Notes: generated by a model from the letters alone, not told the origin. A stretch of 41,345 nucleotides of DNA from Phocaeicola coprophilus DSM 18228 = JCM 13818 (GCF_000157915.1 NZ_EQ973643.1:712353-753697); one strand, 5' to 3'. Shown: positions 25,831 through 33,835, counted from the stretch's first letter. Translations and numbers: made by a program.

Positions 25831-26587
25831 TTATTTGAAAGCATCGATGATACCCTTGAAGTCAGCAACCTTCAAAGCAGCACCACCAATCAGACCACCG
25901 TCTACATCCGGGTTAGCGAACAATTCTTTTGCATTGCTCGGCTTGCAGCTACCACCGTACAGGATAGAAGTGTTTTCAGCAACTTCCTGACCATATTTAG
26001 CAGCAACCAATGAACGGATATGTGCGTGGATTTCCTGAGCCTGAGCCGGAGTAGCAGTCTTACCAGTACCGATAGCCCAAACCGGTTCGTAAGCCAAAAT
26101 AACCTTGCTGAAATCTTCAGCAGACAGAGAGAATACAGAAGCCAGCTGAGCTTCTACAACTTCATTCTGCTTGTTAGCTTCACGTTCTTCCAGAACTTCA
26201 CCGATACAGAAAATAGGTTTCAGGTTGTTAGCCAAAGCCAATTTAACCTTTTTCTTCCAGGATTTCTACAGTTTCGTGATAGTAAGCACGACGTTCTGAG
26301 TGACCCAGGATTACATACTGAGCACCAGTTGAAGCAACCATTTCAGCAGAAACTTCACCTGTGTAAGCTCCAGATACTTTATCTGCGCAGTTTTCAGCAC
26401 CTACGCCAATGATGTTCTTGTCAACAATCGGAGTAACAGAAGCCAGGTGAATGAACGGAGTACAGATGATAACATCACAGTTAGGTTTGTCTGCGATCAG
26501 TGCTTCATTCAGTTCCTTAGCCAAAGCGATACCTTCCTGCAGGTTCTTGTTCATTTTCCAGTTACCTGCTACAATGTTCTTTCTCAT
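25831..26587 (-). pseudogene. tpiA: Triosephosphate isomerase, split by a one-base frameshift
   Basis: Glycolytic enzyme interconverting dihydroxyacetone phosphate and glyceraldehyde-3-phosphate. The N-terminal part (26587 to about 26250) encodes NWKMNK (N9, K11) and the catalytic H96 in GHSERR, and runs into Gly-stop right after EILEEK. The C-terminal part is in the +1 frame. It carries catalytic E167 in [11 protein letters not shown], and ILYGGS and GGLIGGAAL for phosphate binding. The junction reads GAAGAAAAAGGTTAAATTG. Removing one A or one G restores [11 protein letters not shown] and a normal 251-residue protein. All other positions look intact and under selection, so an indel in the A5/G2 run is most likely a recent mutation or a sequencing/assembly error. 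It lies 43 bp after the BT_3928-like gene. Confidence 0.9.
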
Positions 26588-26630
26588 TATTACAAAAAAT
26601 TTAAAGGGTTAATATTTCTTTTTATAATCT

Positions 26631-27950
26631 CTATTCCAACTTTTCCTGTTCCGTTTTCGATACGGCACGTCTTCTCCGCGCCTTGATTTGCAGCCAGATC
26701 AGGTCTGCAGCCGTAAACAGCAACAGCGGACCAACGAACCATCCGACAACTTCCAGAATCCGGTGAACCAGTGTCTTGCGGCTCAGATGAGCCAGCGGAA
26801 GTTTCTCCAGCGGAGCATTCAACTGATATTCATCCGGAATGGACGCAGAACTCCATTTATTGATCACTACTCCCTTCTTGAGCAACATCAGTCCGGGATT
26901 AGAACGGATCATGGTCTTGAGCGTTATTTCATCTGCCAGTGCAAAAGGGTATTCCGCCCCTGTATTTTCCTGCCAGGCAGCTATCGCCTCATCACCTGAT
27001 GCAGTCAGACACAGAAAACGGTATCCATGTTCTACACTATAATCATAGACTTCATTTATCAGATCCATGCTGCTGTCGTCTGCTCTCTCCAGCCAGGGAG
27101 CTACCAGCAGGAATGTATAATTGTCATCTCCAAGTATAGTGTCTGTCAGTTCCAGACCATCTTCCTGCGAGACAATATGAAAATCCTGAATCGGCGGTTC
27201 ATATCCTTTCTCCTTGACGATTGTCTTTGAATCAACAAAAGTCCAGGTGGTATCACCAGGAAGATTGTCAATGGTAAAGACCTGTTCCTTCCCCTCTTTG
27301 GCATAGATGAAAACTGTTTCCAGCACACTGGGTTTCTCACCTTCCGGAATTTCCATCTTCTCCCGAATATCGGATCCGATATGATAAGGCCGGAAATCAA
27401 AGACAGGAAGATGCCTGAATGTAAAAGTGGAGAAAAAGATAATAAAGACAAAACTGTAAAGAGCTACCAGCCAGTCTACCTTATCCGTAACCAGTTTAAA
27501 CAAATGCCTGCTGCCCCGGAAAACAGATACAGCCGCTATCAGCAGCACGACATTCTTGGCGAAAGTTTCCCAATTAGTCAATACAACAGCGTCACCGAAG
27601 CATCCGCAATCAGATATCGGATTCGAAATGGCGAGCCATAGAGTAAGAGGAGTCATGAAACACATCACCAGCAAAGTAAGAAAGGGAGCCAGCCGGCGAC
27701 GGATACCAAACAACAGATAAATACCCAGTGCAAACTCAAATACACCGACAGCCAGAGCCAGGACATACGGCAGGGCGCCCGATTTCAGAGAAAGCAGTCC
27801 CCACGCTTCCAGATAATCCTGAACCTTATAAACAGTCCCTAACGGATCGTTGGCTTTGATAAATCCGGAAAACGTAAAGGCCACTGCCAGCAGAAACCGG
27901 CAAGCATTGGTCCATATCACAACGGCTCTATGTATCTGTTTATTCTCCAA
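26631..27950 (-). CDS. BT_3928-like DoxX/MauE-type membrane protein
   Basis: Membrane protein of 439 residues. The N-terminal four-helix DoxX/MauE-like region (about 10-150) carries a CGCFGD motif (C115, C117) at a membrane boundary, and a fifth helix follows near 160-178. After a soluble region (about 180-380) there is a last helix near 400-420 and a basic tail RRRR. The soluble part contains FLLVAPWLERADD and LMLLKKGVVINKW, which look like the core of a thioredoxin-like fold but without a CxxC motif. MauE and DoxX relatives act in disulfide or quinone-linked redox chemistry, so a role in extracytoplasmic redox is possible. It overlaps DUF1599 by 11 bp and precedes tpiA by 43 bp. The exact function is unknown. 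Confidence 0.7.
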   Translation of the reverse strand: MENKQIHRAVVIWTNACRFLLAVAFTFSGFIKANDPLGTVYKVQDYLEAWGLLSLKSGALPYVLALAVGVFEFALGIYLLFGIRRRLAPFLTLLVMCFMTPLTLWLAISNPISDCGCFGDAVVLTNWETFAKNVVLLIAAVSVFRGSRHLFKLVTDKVDWLVALYSFVFIIFFSTFTFRHLPVFDFRPYHIGSDIREKMEIPEGEKPSVLETVFIYAKEGKEQVFTIDNLPGDTTWTFVDSKTIVKEKGYEPPIQDFHIVSQEDGLELTDTILGDDNYTFLLVAPWLERADDSSMDLINEVYDYSVEHGYRFLCLTASGDEAIAAWQENTGAEYPFALADEITLKTMIRSNPGLMLLKKGVVINKWSSASIPDEYQLNAPLEKLPLAHLSRKTLVHRILEVVGWFVGPLLLFTAADLIWLQIKARRRRAVSKTEQEKLE

Positions 27951-28482
27951 ATTCCAATTTTATCAGTCCAAATACCGAATAGTTAATCATATCCATATAA
28001 TTGGCATCAATGCCTTCTGAAACCAGAGTCTCACCATTCAAGGCTTCAATCTGCTTGGTCCGATAAAGTTTCATCAGAATCAGATCGGTGTACGAAGTGA
28101 TCCGCATACTGCGCCATGCCTCATCGTAATCATGGTTCTTGGCCAGCATCAGTTCCAATGCTTCCTTCGCATATTTATCATAGAAAGCCAGCGCGGTCTC
28201 TTCCGTCATATCATCCGTTTCTGCATAACCTAATTCCAGCTGAATCAGTCCGATGATTCCATAATTGACAATAGCCATGAATTCCGGCCGGATTCCTTCA
28301 CCCACCAAAGAAACTCCTTTTATTTCCAGACTGCGAATGCGGTTCGCCTTGATAAAAATCTGGTCGGTTACCGATGAAGGTCTCATAATGCGCCATGCAG
28401 CTCCGTAATCATGCAGCTTCTTGGCAAACAGGTCACGGCACAAGGCAATTACATGTTCAAATTGTTGCTTAGTATCTTTCAT
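27940..28482 (-). CDS. DUF1599 protein with internal duplication
   Basis: Cytoplasmic protein of 180 residues from the ATG at 28482; an in-frame TTG two codons earlier is less likely. Two tandem homologous halves are visible. The first has KLHDYGAAWRIMRPSSVTD, then RIRSLE, LVGEGIRPEFMAIVNYG and GLIQLELG. The second has KNHDYDEAWRSMRITSYTD, then RTKQIE, LVSEGIDANYMDMINYS and GLIKLEFG. The conserved HDY-EAW and EG-pattern residues could form a binding site in each half, giving an intramolecular dimer. The function of DUF1599 is unknown to me. It leads the cluster with the BT_3928-like gene (11-bp overlap), tpiA, SPOR and folE. Confidence 0.85.
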   Translation of the reverse strand: MKDTKQQFEHVIALCRDLFAKKLHDYGAAWRIMRPSSVTDQIFIKANRIRSLEIKGVSLVGEGIRPEFMAIVNYGIIGLIQLELGYAETDDMTEETALAFYDKYAKEALELMLAKNHDYDEAWRSMRITSYTDLILMKLYRTKQIEALNGETLVSEGIDANYMDMINYSVFGLIKLEFGE

Positions 28483-28510
28483 TATCAAGTCTTATCCGAA
28501 ATCAGTGCGA

Positions 28511-28518
28511 CAAAGTTA
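28511..28518 (-). promoter_or_regulatory. Candidate -7 box for the DUF1599 to folE cluster
   Basis: TAACTTTG on the minus strand fits TAnnTTTG. The predicted start near 28504 leaves about 22 nt before the ATG at 28482. No TTTG at -33 was found. Confidence 0.5.
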
Positions 28519-28544
28519 CTGAATTTTCGGATAAATACATTATT

Positions 28545-28618
28545 TTTCAGGCACGGATTACATGATCGCATGCGGAAATAGCGTCAACCGCAAAAAAATC
28601 AGTAATCCGTGCCTGAAA
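28545..28618. repeat. Perfect 17-bp inverted repeat with a 40-nt loop
   Basis: TTTCAGGCACGGATTAC (28545-28561) is exactly complementary to GTAATCCGTGCCTGAAA (28602-28618). A small nested TGCGG/CCGCA pair lies in the loop. It sits between the M23 peptidase stop and the DUF1599 promoter. No T-run follows on either strand, so it is not a classical terminator. It resembles an intergenic palindromic repeat I associate with Bacteroides genomes, but that is from memory. Confidence 0.8.
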
Positions 28619-28657
28619 CGGAGTCCTCTTCAGAACTCTCAATATATCAGCTCGTCA

Positions 28658-29584
28658 TCAAGAGCATTTCAATACTTGTCCCGGACGCAAAATAGTCGTA
28701 CGCTTGATTCCGTTCAACTGACACAAACGGTCAATAGATACATGATAGATTCTCGAAATCCGGCCCAGCGTATCTCCTTTCTTGATCTTATGGTAGCGAA
28801 CGGAAGAGTTTCCTTCCGAAGCCTGTTGCTTGGCAACAACCTGATCCATTTTGCCGCTCTTCACAGCAGCCAAGGCACGTGTACGCTGATAAGCATAGCG
28901 GTTGGCACCCTTGATAAACAGATAACTGTCGGCTACGATATCCTGATTGGGGAAATCAAACATAAATTCCGGATTGATAACTTCACCCAGGAAGCGGGTT
29001 TCAAAGTGAAGATGAGAACCGGTTGAACGTCCTGTATTACCACCCAGTCCGATCGGATCTCCAGCCTTTACATATTCATTCTCAGCAACGATCTGTTTGG
29101 ACAGGTGTCCGTAAATAGTTTCCAGACCATTGTCGTGACGGATCACTACATACTTTCCGTATCCGCGACGTTCATACTTAACCATACGTACACGTCCGTC
29201 AAAAGCAGCACGGATCGTATCACCGATATACACTTTGATGTCCAGTCCATTGTGCATACGTCTCCAGCGGGGACCGCACTTGGAAGTAATCTTGGTGTGA
29301 GTGGTAGGCATGCAGAATCCGGAAAGATCAATCCGAAAAGTATCGGGAACGGAAACGGTGTTTCCATATGCGTGAACACGCTGATTTTCCCAGGTAGGAT
29401 ACAAACTGTAAGCGGGATAAACCGCCTGTTCCGCCTTAATCTGGCGCACTAAAGCCAAAGAATCTACGGCTTTCAGTTTTCTGTCGATGGGAGCCTGACG
29501 AGCCAGCAAGTCCTGCCCTGCCACATTGATGCTCACCATCGCAAAGGCTACTGTCGCAACCGTTTTAATACATTTTAAAATCAT
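28658..29584 (-). CDS. M23 family metallopeptidase with LysM domain
   Basis: Exported peptidoglycan hydrolase of 308 residues, counting from the ATG at 29584 (an upstream in-frame TTG is less likely). The signal peptide ends near NVAGQ. The LytM/M23 domain has zinc ligands H111 and D115 (HNGLDIKV) and H193 in GSHLHFE, with H191 as a catalytic His and YGHLS near residue 160. A LysM domain closes the protein (about 264-306, YHKIKKGDTLGRISRIYHVS through LRPGQVLKC) and binds glycan chains. Complete metal-site residues suggest an active endopeptidase, not a degenerate activator. It is monocistronic and preceded by a long leader that contains a hairpin. Confidence 0.92.
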   Translation of the reverse strand: MILKCIKTVATVAFAMVSINVAGQDLLARQAPIDRKLKAVDSLALVRQIKAEQAVYPAYSLYPTWENQRVHAYGNTVSVPDTFRIDLSGFCMPTTHTKITSKCGPRWRRMHNGLDIKVYIGDTIRAAFDGRVRMVKYERRGYGKYVVIRHDNGLETIYGHLSKQIVAENEYVKAGDPIGLGGNTGRSTGSHLHFETRFLGEVINPEFMFDFPNQDIVADSYLFIKGANRYAYQRTRALAAVKSGKMDQVVAKQQASEGNSSVRYHKIKKGDTLGRISRIYHVSIDRLCQLNGIKRTTILRPGQVLKCS

Positions 29585-29609
29585 TCTTACAACGTTTTCC
29601 AATGTATCT

Positions 29610-29640
29610 TGCGTTTGATCATCTTACACAATCAAACGCA
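29610..29640 (-). promoter_or_regulatory. Hairpin in the leader of the M23 peptidase gene
   Basis: Perfect 10-bp inverted repeat TGCGTTTGAT (29610-29619) and ATCAAACGCA (29631-29640) with an 11-nt loop. It ends 26 nt upstream of the ATG and lies inside the predicted leader of about 138 nt. It could affect translation or mRNA stability, or be a protein-binding palindrome. Confidence 0.5.
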
Positions 29641-29728
29641 GGATAAAATCGATATTTAAATTAAAAATAATTCAATAGCAAGAGAATAAATGACCCTTAT
29701 TACAACTAAGGTTCTGAAAAAATCGTCT

Positions 29729-29736
29729 CAAAGATA
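29729..29736 (-). promoter_or_regulatory. Candidate -7 box for the M23 peptidase gene
   Basis: TATCTTTG on the minus strand is an exact -7 match. The -33 position is not recognisable. Apart from this and the hairpin, 29585-29881 is AT-rich and gene-free. Confidence 0.45.
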
Positions 29737-29881
29737 ATTTTTTTTTCGTTAGAACGGGGCACTTAATTAACTATTTTTTCATCTATTTTCATTCAATAAT
29801 CTGAAAACGCCTATTATTTATGTTTTAAAACACAATATACAGAAAAACAATTTATTGATGTGACAAAACAAATACAACCGG

Positions 29882-29903
29882 AACCTCGCAGCACGCAGAG
29901 GTT
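29882..29903 (-). terminator. Possible weak terminator of the DUF3256 gene
   Basis: Six-bp stem AACCTC/GAGGTT (29882-29887 and 29898-29903) that overlaps the stop codon. It is followed on the minus strand by a T-rich but interrupted tail. Confidence 0.35.
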
Positions 29904-30543
29904 ATTTCTTCGGCTGAAACTTTCCGTCTCTCCATTCATATTCCAATTGCTTCATATTCAAGCTGGAAGTCAGACGGTCTGAATTTTCCTTATCCATATA
30001 CTCCGGAGTGGTGTAGACAAACGACAATGTCTTTCCTTTCTCCGACAAGGAAGCCTTCAGCAGATACATGTCGGCATACTTCCGTACGTCTGCCAGCGAA
30101 TCAGCCTGAGCCGTTGTTTCCGGTGTCTTATAAAACACACTTTCTGCAGGAAGCTGTATAAACTGAGAAACAGGAAGTTCTTTCCATGCCGTATCGTAAA
30201 AAGAAATGCGGCTGTCGGCAACCGGTGCCTGATAAGTCTGCACCATGCAAATGATATTTACAGAATCGTTTACTGGCAAAAGTTTCATTTCCATCGTACT
30301 GACGGAAGTAGACTGCATCAGCAGATAATCGTCTGTCAACTTCAGCATTTCAGAGAAATTGCCAAAACGGTTACGTACCCGGGCCTTCATGTTACTGGCC
30401 AGAAAGTCTCCAAAATCAGCACGATTCACTTCTGTCCACAATGGAGACAGGGAATCGGGCATTGCCACAAACAAAGACTTCAGATCTTGTGCCTGAACCA
30501 TCAGACTACAAAACATCAGACATATCAATAATAACCGTTTCAT
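29902..30543 (-). CDS. DUF3256 exported protein
   Basis: Secreted protein of 213 residues from the ATG at 30543; the frame also opens with a GTG two codons upstream. The signal peptide is MKRLLLICLMFCSLMVQA, with cleavage before Q19. The body (DLKSLFVAMPDSLSPLWTEVNRADFGDFL at the start, FVYTTPEYMDKE and LEYEWRDGKFQPKK at the end) matches the DUF3256 pattern of Bacteroidetes. No catalytic motif is visible and the function is unknown. It lies 103 bp downstream of the hybrid sensor gene, with its own -7 box. Confidence 0.75.
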   Translation of the reverse strand: MKRLLLICLMFCSLMVQAQDLKSLFVAMPDSLSPLWTEVNRADFGDFLASNMKARVRNRFGNFSEMLKLTDDYLLMQSTSVSTMEMKLLPVNDSVNIICMVQTYQAPVADSRISFYDTAWKELPVSQFIQLPAESVFYKTPETTAQADSLADVRKYADMYLLKASLSEKGKTLSFVYTTPEYMDKENSDRLTSSLNMKQLEYEWRDGKFQPKK

Positions 30544-30579
30544 AAACACATTCTCTTTTCGTTTTCTTTTTTAGCGGGC

Positions 30580-30587
30580 CAAATATA
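30580..30587 (-). promoter_or_regulatory. Candidate -7 box for the DUF3256 gene
   Basis: TATATTTG on the minus strand is an exact match to TAnnTTTG. The predicted start near 30573 gives a leader of about 30 nt. No -33 box is visible. Confidence 0.5.
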
Positions 30588-30646
30588 CAGATTTTTATCG
30601 GTTCGGATTCTCTTTTCTTATTTTTTAAGAAGACGAAAGGCCGATT

Positions 30647-33397
30647 CTATTTTTTCCGCTTCAAAACCGCCGTCGGATTCTCCCCGAAATATTCCTTATA
30701 ACACTTCGTGAAATAAGAAGGAGAACTGAACCCTACCTCATAAGTGATTTCGGAAATCGTCTTTTCCGTGGAAGCCAGCAGAGAAGCAGCTTTCTTCAGA
30801 CGAGCAATGCGCAACAGTTCATTAGGCGAATAACCGCAAAGGGCCTTCGTCTTGCGGTAAAGTTGTACCCGGCTCAGCCCGATCTGTTCACCCAGTTCTT
30901 CCACACTGAGATCCGGATCCGACAAGCGTTCCTCGATCAGCCGGTGAAGTTTTTCCAGGAATCCCTTATCAACTTCTGCAACCGGAGTCTTCTGCAAAGA
31001 GACATTACTGATGTCTGCAAAAAGACTCTGCAGACGACGGCGGTTCTCGATCAGATTACGCAGACGTACGGTCAGCAGACGGGCACTGAACGGCTTCGAG
31101 ATATAAGAATCTGCTCCACACTCATATCCCTTGATTTTTTGCTCGTCAACAGCATAAGCCGTAAGCATCATAACCGGAATATGGGAGGTCTGTACCTCTG
31201 ATTTCAGACGACGGCAACATTCCATACCGTCCATGACCGGCATCATGACATCACAGATAATGGCATCGGGCACATATTTCATGGCCTGCTGAAGCCCTTC
31301 CTGACCATTGGCAGCTTCGATCACATTGTATTCATCCTGCAAAACCGAACGTACATAGTCCCGGATATCCAGATTGTCATCAATCACAAGAATCGTTTCC
31401 TTGTCATCCGGAGTTGACTCAGGAGCAACAGCCTGCAAGGTTTCCTGATCGGCAGCCAGCACGGCTCCTTCCTTCAGATTCGTCAGGACGGCACTGCGGG
31501 TCGTATCCGGATCAAGCGTTCCCGACTGACAGGCCGGAATCTCAATGGTAAAGCAAGTTCCCTGCCCTTCGGTTGTATCCACCGAAATTGTTCCATGATG
31601 CATCTCCACAAAGGATTTGACCAAGGCAAGTCCGATACCCGAACCGGCATGATGGACATCTATCTGATAGAAGCTGTCAAAAATATGCCGTACGTGTTCG
31701 GCCGGCATACCGACTCCGGTGTCCGTCACCTGCAGGCGGACTGCCGGTTCTCCATTTTTCGTGCAAGAAGACAGATGCATGCTGATCTGTCCGTTCTCGG
31801 GAGTGAACTTAAAGGAATTCGACAGCAGGTTATACACAATCCGCTCCAGTTTCTCGGCATCCGCTGTCACCGTAAAATCCGTATCAGCATCTGCATCAAT
31901 CTGGAAATGGATGTGTTTCCGGAAAGACAAGGTCCGGAAAGCATCAGCCCACTCCAGCAAAGAGGCATGCAGATCAAACTGACTCAGACGCAACTGCAGC
32001 TTTCCATCTTCAAATTTCCGGAAATCCAGAATCTGATTGACCAGACGAAGCAATACAGCCACATTCTTGTGAACGATATTGAGCAGGAACCGTTCGTGTT
32101 CATTCAGATGATGGCTCTGAAGAAGCTGATCAACCGGATCTGCAATCAAAGTAAGCGGCGTACGGAAGTCATGTGAGACGTTTGTAAAGAAAGACAGCTT
32201 GGCATGAGTTGCGTCCTCCAGCTGGCGGGACAAGGTAATCAGCTGGTCACGTTGTTCCTCCAGCTGCTGCTTCTGTCTGGACAATTCCGTATTAAGCCGG
32301 TTCTTGGTCCAAAAGGCACGAACGACAAAGAAAAGTAAAGCTCCGACCAGTGCAATGATCACGATACAGGCATACAGGAACATCCGCTGGGCAGAATAAC
32401 GCGAGAGAAAGGCATCCAACTGACCGTTCAGCTTTTCTATCTTTGCATCCAGGGTACTGATGTGCAAAGTCTGCATCTGCATGATACGGGCATTCTGCCG
32501 GTTTACCAGAGCTGTCGAAAGCAAAGTCTCACGCGGGAAACTGCGCTTTTCCAGAATATCCATGGCCACCTGAACCACCCGGTCACCTCCCGTCGGGTAG
32601 ATAAATGTGGCGTCAAGCGTTCCGTCTGCCACCGATTCGACTCCCAGTCCTTCACCCGAAAGAGCATCCACACCGACAAAAAGCATGTCTTTGTCACGTC
32701 CCCGTCCTCTGGCAGCCTCACAGGCTCCCGAAGCCATCGGGTCATTGTGGGCAAAAACCAGATTGATCTGAGGCTGCTTCACCAGAATGGAATCAAATGC
32801 CGTCTCAGCAGACTGCTTGAGCCAGCCGGCATCAGCCGTAGCAACAATATGAATATCCGGAAAATCAGACAGTGCATCAATCAGTCCATGATGGCGGTCA
32901 CGTGCCGGAGTGGAGCCTTTCAGCCCCGTCAGTTCTACAATATTTCCTTCTCCCCGCAAGCGGCTGGCAATATAAGTTCCTATCTGACGGCCCATCTCAT
33001 AGTTATCGGCTCCGATATAAGCCGTATAACGTTCCGAATCAATCTTCCGGTCTACCAGTACCACCGGAATGCCCTTGTCGTAAGCCTTTTCTACCACCGG
33101 TGTAATGGCATCCGCTTCATTGGGAGCCACGACAATCAGATCCACCTCCTGACGGATAAAAGATTCTATATCAGCAATCTGCTGCCGGTTGTCATCTCTG
33201 GCCGAACGGATTCTGATTTCAACTCCCGGATAGAAAAGAGCTTCCCGGCGAATCTCCTTGTTCATCTGGGTACGCCATTCGTCATCACTGCACTGTGACA
33301 CGCCGATCACATAGCGAGGCTCTTCACGGTCACAAGCCGTCAACAAGCAATTCAACATGCACAATACAAACAGAAAGTATACAGAGAAGTATTTCAT
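30647..33397 (-). CDS. Hybrid two-component system, BT1754-type fructose sensor
   Basis: One-protein sensor-regulator of 916 residues. The signal sequence (possible lipobox LLTAC, Cys22) is followed by a periplasmic type I sugar-binding domain (about 28-300; VDLIVVAPNEADAI, PVVLVDR, FAHNDPMASGA). A membrane helix follows at about 338-361. The histidine kinase has the H-box NVSHDFRTPL (H409), N-box NLLSNSFKFTP and DTGVGMP. The receiver is at about 668-785 (phospho-acceptor D716 in CDVMMPVMDG), and an AraC-type DNA-binding domain closes the protein (about 810-916). In B. thetaiotaomicron BT1754, with the same ribose-binding-protein-like sensor, binds fructose and induces the fructan locus. Fructokinase, importer and GH32 next door support the same ligand here. 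It is transcribed separately from them, behind a terminator and a repeat array. Confidence 0.93.
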   Translation of the reverse strand: MKYFSVYFLFVLCMLNCLLTACDREEPRYVIGVSQCSDDEWRTQMNKEIRREALFYPGVEIRIRSARDDNRQQIADIESFIRQEVDLIVVAPNEADAITPVVEKAYDKGIPVVLVDRKIDSERYTAYIGADNYEMGRQIGTYIASRLRGEGNIVELTGLKGSTPARDRHHGLIDALSDFPDIHIVATADAGWLKQSAETAFDSILVKQPQINLVFAHNDPMASGACEAARGRGRDKDMLFVGVDALSGEGLGVESVADGTLDATFIYPTGGDRVVQVAMDILEKRSFPRETLLSTALVNRQNARIMQMQTLHISTLDAKIEKLNGQLDAFLSRYSAQRMFLYACIVIIALVGALLFFVVRAFWTKNRLNTELSRQKQQLEEQRDQLITLSRQLEDATHAKLSFFTNVSHDFRTPLTLIADPVDQLLQSHHLNEHERFLLNIVHKNVAVLLRLVNQILDFRKFEDGKLQLRLSQFDLHASLLEWADAFRTLSFRKHIHFQIDADADTDFTVTADAEKLERIVYNLLSNSFKFTPENGQISMHLSSCTKNGEPAVRLQVTDTGVGMPAEHVRHIFDSFYQIDVHHAGSGIGLALVKSFVEMHHGTISVDTTEGQGTCFTIEIPACQSGTLDPDTTRSAVLTNLKEGAVLAADQETLQAVAPESTPDDKETILVIDDNLDIRDYVRSVLQDEYNVIEAANGQEGLQQAMKYVPDAIICDVMMPVMDGMECCRRLKSEVQTSHIPVMMLTAYAVDEQKIKGYECGADSYISKPFSARLLTVRLRNLIENRRRLQSLFADISNVSLQKTPVAEVDKGFLEKLHRLIEERLSDPDLSVEELGEQIGLSRVQLYRKTKALCGYSPNELLRIARLKKAASLLASTEKTISEITYEVGFSSPSYFTKCYKEYFGENPTAVLKRKK

Positions 33398-33422
33398 GAC
33401 CGCTAATTATTGGTTAGATTTA

Positions 33423-33430
33423 CAAAGGTA
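33423..33430 (-). promoter_or_regulatory. Candidate -7 box for the hybrid sensor gene
   Basis: TACCTTTG on the minus strand is an exact -7 match 25 bp from the start codon. A TTTA lies 22 nt upstream as a possible -33. It lies downstream of the 22-bp array with respect to sensor transcription. Confidence 0.5.
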
Positions 33431-33506
33431 ACAAAATAATCCAATTCACCGGTAAAAGGGAATATTTTTCCAAAGACCGGCCTGCGTCAGGACGATGCTC
33501 CGGCAC

Positions 33507-33726
33507 CATGCTGACAAAGATCTGATATCATGCAGACAATCCCCCTGGTTTATGCAGACAATTCCGGAGTTTCGTGCAGACGAAACTTTTGTATCGTGCT
33601 GGTGAAACTTTTGTTTCATGCTGGTGGAACTTTTGTTTCGTGCTAGTGGAACTTTTATATCGTGCTGGTGGAACAAAAATTTTCTCCTGAGAAACCACCT
33701 GTTTCATGCAGAAAAAACGGGTGAAA
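33507..33726. repeat. 22-bp-period tandem repeat array, ten units
   Basis: Ten consecutive units of exactly 22 bp start at 33507, 33529, 33551, 33573, 33595, 33617, 33639, 33661, 33683 and 33705. The central four or five (33573-33682) are close copies with the core cgtgctggtggaacttttgt. The outer ones diverge but keep the period and usually a leading c(a/g)tgc. A weak extra unit may precede at 33485. Because 22 is not a multiple of 3 and there is no start context, it is not coding. It has no spacers, so it is not CRISPR. Matching units occur at 1-63 in the opposite orientation. Confidence 0.85.
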
Positions 33727-33778
33727 TGTCCAGACATATTTTTCACAACGTGCTTTCTGCCCCGAACAATCCTCAAAC

Positions 33779-33813
33779 AAAAAAAGGCGGATCTCCTGTT
33801 CAGAGTATCCGCC
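33779..33813 (-). terminator. Intrinsic terminator of the fructan operon
   Basis: On the minus strand GGCGGAT (33813-33807) pairs perfectly with ATCCGCC (33792-33786), followed by seven T. It lies 23 bp past the fructokinase stop and separates the operon from the sensor gene. Confidence 0.85.
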
Positions 33814-33835
33814 CTTCCCTAAAAAATATTATCAT

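Noticed and set aside
25690-26013. 107-residue plus-strand open frame
   Set aside because: Mostly antisense to tpiA; the non-overlapping part has no coding features.
26243-26260. Programmed ribosomal frameshift in tpiA
   Set aside because: The site needs +1 slippage but lacks a prfB-like slippery codon plus slow stop context. A canonical A-AAA-AAG site would give -1, which leads to the wrong frame. An indel is simpler.
32462-33298. 278-residue plus-strand open frame
   Set aside because: Antisense to the periplasmic domain of the hybrid sensor. Composition is that of a reverse-complement shadow.
33507-33726. CRISPR array
   Set aside because: Units are directly adjacent with no unique spacers, the repeats are imperfect, and there are no cas genes in the window.
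33446-33776. Short open frames across the 22-bp array encoding repeating peptides (for example with SSARN and FHQHD blocks)
   Set aside because: The 22-bp unit is not a multiple of three, the peptides cycle through all frames, there is no start context, and the pattern follows simply from the DNA repeat.
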